The position numbers were made by a program, and so were the translations under genes. From positions 12,415 to 23,855 of the forward strand of contig NZIT01000079.1 of assembly GCA_002691725.1 (NCBI GenBank): a stretch of DNA of 11,441 bases, given 5' to 3'. This DNA is from SAR116 cluster bacterium. GTDB lineage: Bacteria; Pseudomonadota; Alphaproteobacteria; Puniceispirillales; UBA1172. Positions 5,924 to 11,441 of the stretch are shown piece after piece. The stretch's first letter is position 1; each line of letters opens with the position of its first letter. Under the pieces are notes generated by a model, which did not search any database, was not told the origin of the DNA, and saw only the letters and a list, made by a program, of their open reading frames with translations.

Positions 5924-6955
5924 TTAGCGCTCCAATCCAATAAGGAAATTAACCGTGTTTATGCCGATATCCTTGACCGCATAGCCGCCTTCCATGACCG
6001 TCAGCGTCGGCAGATCAAGAGCATTGATGCGCGCCCCCATATCAAAATAATCATCGCTCTTTAGTTTGAAAAAACTAATGGGATCATTCTCATAAGTATC
6101 TGCACCAAATGACACGATCAAACTATCCGGAGCATAGGCGCGGATGGATGCAATCGCCTGATCCAACGCCTCAACCCAAGCCGCATAAGGGGTGTTTGGC
6201 GGCATCGGATAATTGATATTATAACCTTCGCCTTGCCCATAGCCAGTTTCATCAGCATAGCCCAGAAAATGAGGAAAGGCATCAACAGGGTCGCCATGAA
6301 GCGATAAAAACATCACATCATCACGATCATAGAAAATCGCTTGCGTGCCATTACCATGATGGAAATCAACATCAAGAATAGCAACTTTATAAGCGCCGTT
6401 TTGACGCATATATTGAGCCGCTACCGCCGCATTATTGATAAAGCAATAGCCGCCATATTGATCGCGTGACGCATGATGACCGGGCGGCCGACAAAGCGAA
6501 AACATATGATGCGCTTTGCCCGATGCAATATGATCAGCGCCCGTCAGCGCGACTTGCGCGGATGCATGGACGGCCTCAACCGTGCCTTTGGCGATTGAGG
6601 TTTCGCTAGACAGCGCGTAATAGCCAATCTTGCCATCAATAAATGCTGGGATATGCGGTGCTGGCATGGATCGTGATGGCCAGACGGTGGGGATAGGCTC
6701 ACCCTTCATACCTGACGCCTGCCACTCATCCCAAGCCGTATCCAGAAACGCCAGATAGCCCGCATCATGCACTTGGTTGATGATATCATTGCCATAATTA
6801 TTGGGGGCTTTGATACTGCCAACAGGTCTTTCTTTTAAGGCTTCCAGGATAAAATCCATACGTTCAGGACACTCAAATGGAGGCACCAACTCACCCCCAT
6901 AAAGCTCAGTTTTCGCCGCCCGTAAGCGATGATCCTCGGTATAAATAATATCCAT
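5924..6955 (-). CDS. aphA: acetylpolyamine amidohydrolase (HDAC fold)
   Basis: Zinc-dependent deacetylase predicted to remove acetyl groups from acetylputrescine and longer acetylpolyamines, releasing free polyamine. At 343 aa it matches the length of the Mycoplana ramosa enzyme, and many stretches agree with it from memory: KTELYGGELVPPFE with the polyamine-selective E17, FSLCRPPGHHA (H160, H161), GGYCFINNAAVAAQ, ILDVDFHHGNGTQ, HGDPVDAFPHFLGY and DPISFFKL. Zinc ligands are D197, H199 and D291; the catalytic tyrosine is Y325 in EGGY. E17 separates it from histone-type and acetoin-type family members. The start ATG lies 3 nt after the stop of the flavoenzyme gene, with AAGG inside that gene's end, and its own stop is 1 nt from the aguB start. 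Its role is probably to feed acetylated polyamines into the putrescine pool made by speB and aguB. Confidence 0.93.
   Translation of the reverse strand: MDIIYTEDHRLRAAKTELYGGELVPPFECPERMDFILEALKERPVGSIKAPNNYGNDIINQVHDAGYLAFLDTAWDEWQASGMKGEPIPTVWPSRSMPAPHIPAFIDGKIGYYALSSETSIAKGTVEAVHASAQVALTGADHIASGKAHHMFSLCRPPGHHASRDQYGGYCFINNAAVAAQYMRQNGAYKVAILDVDFHHGNGTQAIFYDRDDVMFLSLHGDPVDAFPHFLGYADETGYGQGEGYNINYPMPPNTPYAAWVEALDQAIASIRAYAPDSLIVSFGADTYENDPISFFKLKSDDYFDMGARINALDLPTLTVMEGGYAVKDIGINTVNFLIGLER
5930..5933 (-). promoter_or_regulatory. ribosome-binding site of aguB inside the end of aphA
   Basis: GGAG lies within the last codons of the acetylpolyamine amidohydrolase gene. That gene's TAA (5924-5926) is separated from the aguB ATG by a single base. 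This fixes the aguB start at 5922 and indicates translational coupling of the two genes. Confidence 0.65.
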
Positions 6956-6958
6956 GAT

Positions 6959-9073
6959 TTATGCCTTTCTTATGCTCGAAATTGGCGTTGGGTCTAGCCT
7001 CGCAACCTCACGCCGGAAAGCAGGCTCATCCCCTGCCGCCTGTTCATCCATATCCATAGCATAGGCATGACCAGCATAGGTTGCCCACGCGATTGGGGCA
7101 GGAGCAGCAGCATCTCCAATGATCTTGATTGAGGAAATGCCTGCGCCTTGCCATTCATCTTGTCTTTGCTTCAGCTCTTGCCATAATCCGTCATTGCCGT
7201 CTCTGGCGGTCACCATCAGCACGGCATCGGCGGCAACAGACTTGATCTGGCCTGAATAGACGCATGAGACATCAACATGATCACGCGCGACAGAGGCGAT
7301 TTTATGAGTCGTTATAATCTCAACCCCCATATCCAAAAGCCCCTTTTGGATAAACTCTTGCTCAAGCGTGTTTACCGTCCATTCTGACACCATAGTGACT
7401 GGCGTGACCAGCGTTACCGTACAGCCATTTTGGCGCAGTTTTTCCGCCAATACCCCGCCCATATAATAATGATCATCATCATAAATGACGACATGCCCTG
7501 ATGGCATCTGTCCTGACATAATATCATCAGGGGTGAAGACCGGCATATCGGCATCAATGGCCACGGGGATCAGCACAAATCGTGCTGTTCCATCGCGCCG
7601 CCACTGCGCGCCTGTTGCTATGCAGACATGCTCAAAGCCAAATCCTAACACATCATCGGCGGTCAGGTGGCTTTCGCGATAGATCGACACATTGGCCATA
7701 GGTTCAATCTGGCCAAGCCGATAATCCATGACGCGCCCCCATGCCGATAGGTTAGGCAGCAATCGTTCCTTCGCCACCCTGCCGCCAAGATCAGATGATG
7801 CCTCCGCCACCGCCACATCATAGCCGCGTCCGCCAAGCATTCGCGCTGCCTCCAGTCCAGCAGGGCCAGAGCCAACAATCAAAACAGACTGGCTCGTGCC
7901 TTTCGTGGGCATATGTTCAGGATGCCAGCCTTTGCGCCATTCTTCCATGAAGCTTGGGTTCTGCGTACAGCGCGAGATCGACATGGTCATATCGCCTGTC
8001 ACGCAGATATTACAGCCAATACATTCTCGAATATCTTCAAAGCGATTTTCAGCAACTTTCTTGGGCAGAAATGGATCAGCAATCGATGGCCGTGCCGCAC
8101 CAATGAAATCAATCAGGCCTGATTTGATCTGTCTGACCATGGTATCGGGTGAGGTGAAGCGGCCAACCCCGACCACTGGCCGAGATGTTAAATCCTTAAT
8201 GCCGCTAATCAAGGCTTCTTGCGCGGCTTCGTCTTTGAAGCGTGAGGTAGCTGAACAATCTTCCCATGTGCCATGCGCCAAATCCCAGAGATCAGGCAAA
8301 TCACTATGCATGTCTATACATTCGCGCATTTCACTATTTGAAAAGCTCAACTCATCAAAGGCTTCATCGAGCGATAAGCGAATGGTAATGCCCATTGTAT
8401 CACCGACAGCATCACGGATATCTTCCACCAATTCTTTCATGAAGCGACTGCGGTTTTCCAGACTGCCGCCATATTCATCATCGCGCTTATTGGTTGTCCG
8501 TGACAGGAAATGCTGAATAACGCCAAAGCCATGCGCCCCATAAAGACAGATGAGATCAAAGCCGCAGGCCTTTGACCGTTTGGCGGCATTTACATACCAT
8601 CGGCGGACATCACGAATATCATCTTTATCCATGGCTCTGGCATTCACCGGATCAGAGGTAAAGGTCAGGATAGGGCCAGCGGTTGGCGCTAACGGCACCT
8701 CTTTGGTATAGAGATTAGGGCCGTTAATGCCTGAATAGGTAAGCTCAATCCCGGCAAGCGCATCATGGCTATGGATAGCATCTGCCATTTTTGCCAGCAT
8801 CGGCATGTCTTTATCATCCCATAGCCGCAATTCGATAAATGGTGAGATTTCGCTTGTCTGGTGTATTTCTACCTGTTCGGTAAAGACAACGCCCCAGCCG
8901 CCTTCTGCCTTAACGCGGCGCATTTCAGCAACGGCTGACGGATCACGATAGCCGCCACCGTTACAATGCGGCACTTGGTAAAATCGGTTTTTAGCCGTAA
9001 CAGGGCCAATGGCTAAAGGCTCAAACAAGATATCATATCGGCTTTTCTGTTTGGATGTTGGATCAAGTGGCAT
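6959..9073 (-). CDS. TMADH-like FMN/[4Fe-4S] amine dehydrogenase or demethylase
   Basis: About 704 aa, with an Old-Yellow-Enzyme barrel followed by a dinucleotide-binding module, as in trimethylamine and dimethylglycine dehydrogenases. Numbered from the ATG at 9073, Tyr178 and His181 in CLYGAHGF and Asp272 in GTWED match the TMADH catalytic Tyr/His/Asp. Cluster cysteines are C351, C354, C357 and C369 (spacing 2, 2, 11). GSGPAG at 402-407 begins the nucleotide-binding fold, and GDAAAP lies near the C-terminus. TEQVEI has Gln67 where TMADH has the cation-binding Tyr60 in TEYCSI, and the cluster loop lacks the TMADH Trp after the third Cys. Oxidation of trimethylamine itself is therefore doubtful; another N-methylated or secondary amine is more likely. 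The preceding amidase gene overlaps its regulatory site. Confidence 0.88.
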   Translation of the reverse strand: MPLDPTSKQKSRYDILFEPLAIGPVTAKNRFYQVPHCNGGGYRDPSAVAEMRRVKAEGGWGVVFTEQVEIHQTSEISPFIELRLWDDKDMPMLAKMADAIHSHDALAGIELTYSGINGPNLYTKEVPLAPTAGPILTFTSDPVNARAMDKDDIRDVRRWYVNAAKRSKACGFDLICLYGAHGFGVIQHFLSRTTNKRDDEYGGSLENRSRFMKELVEDIRDAVGDTMGITIRLSLDEAFDELSFSNSEMRECIDMHSDLPDLWDLAHGTWEDCSATSRFKDEAAQEALISGIKDLTSRPVVGVGRFTSPDTMVRQIKSGLIDFIGAARPSIADPFLPKKVAENRFEDIRECIGCNICVTGDMTMSISRCTQNPSFMEEWRKGWHPEHMPTKGTSQSVLIVGSGPAGLEAARMLGGRGYDVAVAEASSDLGGRVAKERLLPNLSAWGRVMDYRLGQIEPMANVSIYRESHLTADDVLGFGFEHVCIATGAQWRRDGTARFVLIPVAIDADMPVFTPDDIMSGQMPSGHVVIYDDDHYYMGGVLAEKLRQNGCTVTLVTPVTMVSEWTVNTLEQEFIQKGLLDMGVEIITTHKIASVARDHVDVSCVYSGQIKSVAADAVLMVTARDGNDGLWQELKQRQDEWQGAGISSIKIIGDAAAPAPIAWATYAGHAYAMDMDEQAAGDEPAFRREVARLDPTPISSIRKA

Positions 9074-9075
9074 CA

Positions 9076-10521
9076 CTATTCCTCCATATTTAATAGTACA
9101 TGATCACAGGCATTTAAGTGATCAATCCACGGTTGATTTTGCTCCAGGCTTCGGGCAACGCGCATGGGCGTTGCGTCATCAAAGCGCCGCCCAATGAGCT
9201 GAATTGCTGTTGGCAGTCCAGATGCGGTTAAGCCGCTAGGCACACTCAGCGCCGGACATTGACCAATAGAATTAAACAAGCAGGTCATATCCAGCGCATG
9301 TAGCTTACCATCAGCATCGGTGCTTGTGTAATCAAGTTCTTTGTCTTGATAGGGCGGCGCGGGCAAGGCCATGGTCGGGCAAGCCAGCATATCATGATCA
9401 GCTATCGCCGCTATAAAGGCATGCCATTGAGTCGTTCGCACCTCATCAAGGCGGCGATAAGCAACCGCGCTTAGGCTTAATCCTCTATCCACAAGCTCAA
9501 GAAAATCAGGGTCCATCGCCTCTCGATATTCGGGCAGCAGATCTTCTGCGGCGGCGGCCAGATAAACGCACCAGTAATCATACCACGCATCAACCATCTC
9601 GGCCGTAAAGGCAATCTCAACAGGGGTGATAATGGCGCCAGCCTTGGCTAGCGTATCAAGGCTTTTGGCAAAATTGGCAGCAACGTCAGCATCAACATGA
9701 AAGCATCCCAGATCAACACTTGCCGCAATCCGTAAGCCGCTAATATTGCTATTCATATCATGGCTTATGTTATCAAGGGGAATTGGCGCTATCTGGCTCA
9801 TGATATCGGCATCATCAGCGCCTTCAACGCAAGACATGAATAGCGTCATATCGTCGACGGTGCGGGCGAGTGGGCCGAAATGAGAGATGGTATCAAATAC
9901 AGATGACAGAATATCCATGGGGATACGGCCATGGCTAGGCTTGAGGCCAAGAACACCGCAAAACGCCGCTGGAATTCGAACTGACCCGCCCATATCCGTG
10001 CCTTCGGCCAGCGGGACACAGCCAGTCGCAACCGCAACTCCAGACCCGCCAGATGAGCCGCCTGATGTTCGGGATGGATCAAATGGGTTTAGCGTATGAC
10101 CAAATAGAGGTGAGCGGGTAAAACTGGAATGAGCAAATTCAGGCGTGGTTGTGCGGGCAACAATAATCGCGCCAGCATCAAGCAATCGCTGAACAATAAC
10201 GGGCTGCCTGTCTGCGATGTGATGCTCTAGCGCCGCCGACCCACGGGTTGTGCGCTTGCCCTTAATTGGGGTGAACTCTTTAATGGCAACGGGGATGCCT
10301 TCCATTGGCCGCATGGGCAGACCATCTGCTTGCCGTTCAGCTACTATCTGGGCGGCGGCCATGGCATCGGAATGATAAATATCGGTGAAAGGGTTAAGCT
10401 TTTGCTGAACCTCATCACATCTGGCCAGGCAGTGTTCCATGATTTGACATGGATCAAATCTGCCGCTTGCGATACCGTCTCTAATCTCAATCCCTGATAA
10501 ATGATGATAGGATTTTTGCAT
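9076..10521 (-). CDS. amidase-signature family hydrolase
   Basis: Ser-cisSer-Lys amidase of unknown substrate. Numbered from the ATG at 10521 (481 aa), the triad is K81 (GIPVAIKEF), S156 (SGGSSGGSG) and S180 (TDMGGSVRIPA). The spacings of 75 and 24 residues are the same as in fatty acid amide hydrolase. The C-terminal PTAIQLIGRRFDD segment is family-typical. An upstream ATG at 10557 would add MWPLLPPLIVSN, but it lies in the loop of a terminator-like hairpin, and the family homology begins after the later Met. Neither ATG has a clear ribosome-binding site. Its position between a polyamine-type binding protein and an amine dehydrogenase suggests it hydrolyses an amide-linked amine, but nothing in the sequence names the substrate. 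A GatA role is unlikely because no gatB or gatC is adjacent. Confidence 0.88.
   Translation of the reverse strand: MQKSYHHLSGIEIRDGIASGRFDPCQIMEHCLARCDEVQQKLNPFTDIYHSDAMAAAQIVAERQADGLPMRPMEGIPVAIKEFTPIKGKRTTRGSAALEHHIADRQPVIVQRLLDAGAIIVARTTTPEFAHSSFTRSPLFGHTLNPFDPSRTSGGSSGGSGVAVATGCVPLAEGTDMGGSVRIPAAFCGVLGLKPSHGRIPMDILSSVFDTISHFGPLARTVDDMTLFMSCVEGADDADIMSQIAPIPLDNISHDMNSNISGLRIAASVDLGCFHVDADVAANFAKSLDTLAKAGAIITPVEIAFTAEMVDAWYDYWCVYLAAAAEDLLPEYREAMDPDFLELVDRGLSLSAVAYRRLDEVRTTQWHAFIAAIADHDMLACPTMALPAPPYQDKELDYTSTDADGKLHALDMTCLFNSIGQCPALSVPSGLTASGLPTAIQLIGRRFDDATPMRVARSLEQNQPWIDHLNACDHVLLNMEE
9080..9085 (-). promoter_or_regulatory. strong ribosome-binding site deciding the flavoenzyme start
   Basis: GGAGGA formed by the last codons of the amidase gene (ATG-GAG-GAA-TAG) lies 6 nt before the ATG at 9073. 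A GTG at 9076, which overlaps the amidase stop by one base, is only 3 nt from it and so is less likely. The arrangement implies translational coupling. Confidence 0.7.
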
Positions 10522-10548
10522 GTTTGATACGATCAAGGGGGGCAAAAG

Positions 10549-10574
10549 CGGCCACATCTGATGCGACGTGGCCG
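10549..10574 (-). terminator. hairpin between binding-protein and amidase genes, probable partial terminator
   Basis: Read leftward, CGGCCAC (10574-10568) pairs perfectly with GTGGCCG (10555-10549) around a 12-nt loop. CTTTTG follows, giving a four-U tail. It starts 8 nt after the stop of the solute-binding protein gene. The short U run suggests leaky termination, as is common after binding-protein genes that need higher expression than the rest of their operon. Confidence 0.5.
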
Positions 10575-10582
10575 GCTTATGA

Positions 10583-11441
10583 TTATTTTTTCAGCTGTGT
10601 CCAGATCGCATCATAAAGCGCTTGGGTTTCTGGTGAACAGACTTCAACAAATGTTCCGGCAGGAGCATCTGCTGGTGGGTTGTTTTCTGGTGAAGTCACT
10701 AGCTCAGCGTCAAGAAACTCCTCCACGCCTTTAACGCCAGCCGTATAACGTGCGTAATTGGTGACGGTGGCAGCATTTTCCGGCTCAAGCAAGAAATCCA
10801 TAAATTTCAATGCCGCATCACGGTTTGGCGCATCTTTCAACAGAACAACACTATCTGCCCAAACAAGATAACCTTCTTTTGGATAGGAATACTCAAGCGA
10901 TGCCCGTTCAGCTCTGGCTTTAGCACCAAATCCATTCCAGATCATACCGGCGGCGACATCACCAGATGCCAAAACATCCTTGGCGCCATCTGAATTGAAT
11001 GATGCCCAGTTTACCTTTGCGTCCTGAAGCATAGCACTCAGCTTTTTAAGCTCGCTTCTGTCGTTGCTGCATTGCGGAATACCCATATAGAGTGAAGCAA
11101 AAGCCAGCGTTTCCCCTGCGGTATCCAGAATATTAATCTTGCCCTTTAATTCAGCAGGCGGATTGAAGATGATATCAGCGGTTCTGATGTCCCCTGAATA
11201 GACTTCACGGTCAACCATGAAACTGGTTGAACCCCACTGATAAGGAACGGAGTTCTGGCGACCCATATCAAAGCTGACATTCAGCCACTGGTCTTGAATA
11301 TTACTAAAGTTGCTTAGCTCAGATGGCGTAAAGGTATCAAGCATCCCCTCATCACGCATGATATTGACCATATAATCACCTGGTACAGCAACATCATAAT
11401 TGCCCATGCCTGTGGCTTTAAGGTTGGCGAGCAAGGCTTCG
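10583..11441 (-). CDS. spermidine/putrescine-type ABC transporter substrate-binding protein (5' end outside window)
   Basis: Periplasmic binding protein of the PotD/PotF family, cut at its N-terminus by the window edge. The frame is open to 11441, so the signal peptide and first ~50-70 residues are missing. Segments shared with PotD include NYDVAVPGDYMVNIMRDEGM, VPYQWGSTSFM, WASFNSD, GMIWNG and YPKEGYLVWADS. The tryptophans at 10937-10939 and 10859-10861 and the aspartate at 10853-10855 correspond to PotD residues that hold the polyamine amines (W229, W255, D257 by my alignment). ILDTAGET may supply the other acidic contacts. Family and amine specificity are well supported; whether it binds putrescine, spermidine or another cationic amine is not. 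No permease or ATPase gene is in the window, so these probably lie to the right. Confidence 0.88.
   Translation of the reverse strand, partial: EALLANLKATGMGNYDVAVPGDYMVNIMRDEGMLDTFTPSELSNFSNIQDQWLNVSFDMGRQNSVPYQWGSTSFMVDREVYSGDIRTADIIFNPPAELKGKINILDTAGETLAFASLYMGIPQCSNDRSELKKLSAMLQDAKVNWASFNSDGAKDVLASGDVAAGMIWNGFGAKARAERASLEYSYPKEGYLVWADSVVLLKDAPNRDAALKFMDFLLEPENAATVTNYARYTAGVKGVEEFLDAELVTSPENNPPADAPAGTFVEVCSPETQALYDAIWTQLKK

Noticed and set aside
7896..8516. 206-codon plus-strand open frame inside the flavoenzyme gene
   Set aside because: It lies entirely antisense to a well-supported gene with intact cofactor motifs, has no family resemblance, and is a shadow of codon bias.

Overview
The window looks like a gene-dense stretch of an alphaproteobacterial chromosome. 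The basis is close family resemblance of the proteins, roughly half G+C by eye, tight operons, and TAA, TGA and TAG all used as stops. A marine SAR116-type bacterium would fit, but that is a guess. Almost every gene deals with polyamines or related amines.

Layout. Two plus-strand genes open the window: a putrescine--pyruvate aminotransferase (spuC-like, 36-1439) and an agmatinase (speB, 1491-2462). Everything from the right edge back to 2479 is read leftward, except one inserted gene. In transcription order these are: a polyamine-type ABC substrate-binding protein (cut by the window edge at 11441), an amidase-signature hydrolase, a trimethylamine-dehydrogenase-like flavin/[4Fe-4S] enzyme, an acetylpolyamine amidohydrolase (HDAC fold), an N-carbamoylputrescine amidase (aguB), and a cytoplasmic sulfatase that converges on speB. 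Starts re-chosen from ribosome-binding sites give 1-3 nt spacing or near-overlap between several of these genes, so this was probably one operon. A hairpin after the binding-protein gene probably lowers expression of what follows.

How the genes fit together (inference). The binding protein captures polyamines. The HDAC-fold enzyme deacetylates acetylpolyamines. SpeB and AguB each make putrescine, from agmatine and from N-carbamoylputrescine. SpuC transaminates putrescine towards 4-aminobutanal and GABA. The flavoenzyme, amidase and sulfatase probably feed other amine-containing substrates in, but their substrates cannot be read from sequence.

The odd part is 3901-5168. A plus-strand HNH endonuclease gene sits between aguB and the sulfatase gene, flanked by two nearly identical ~118-bp direct repeats. 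The repeat is the last ~32 codons of aguB plus its downstream spacer. The copy next to aguB completes the working gene; the far copy is a frameshifted remnant beside the sulfatase gene. The HNH gene is itself interrupted by one in-frame TGA at codon 100, and reading frame and family-like sequence resume immediately after it. This is best read as a restriction-type cassette that inserted at the 3' end of aguB with a long target duplication, split an operon, and is now decaying.
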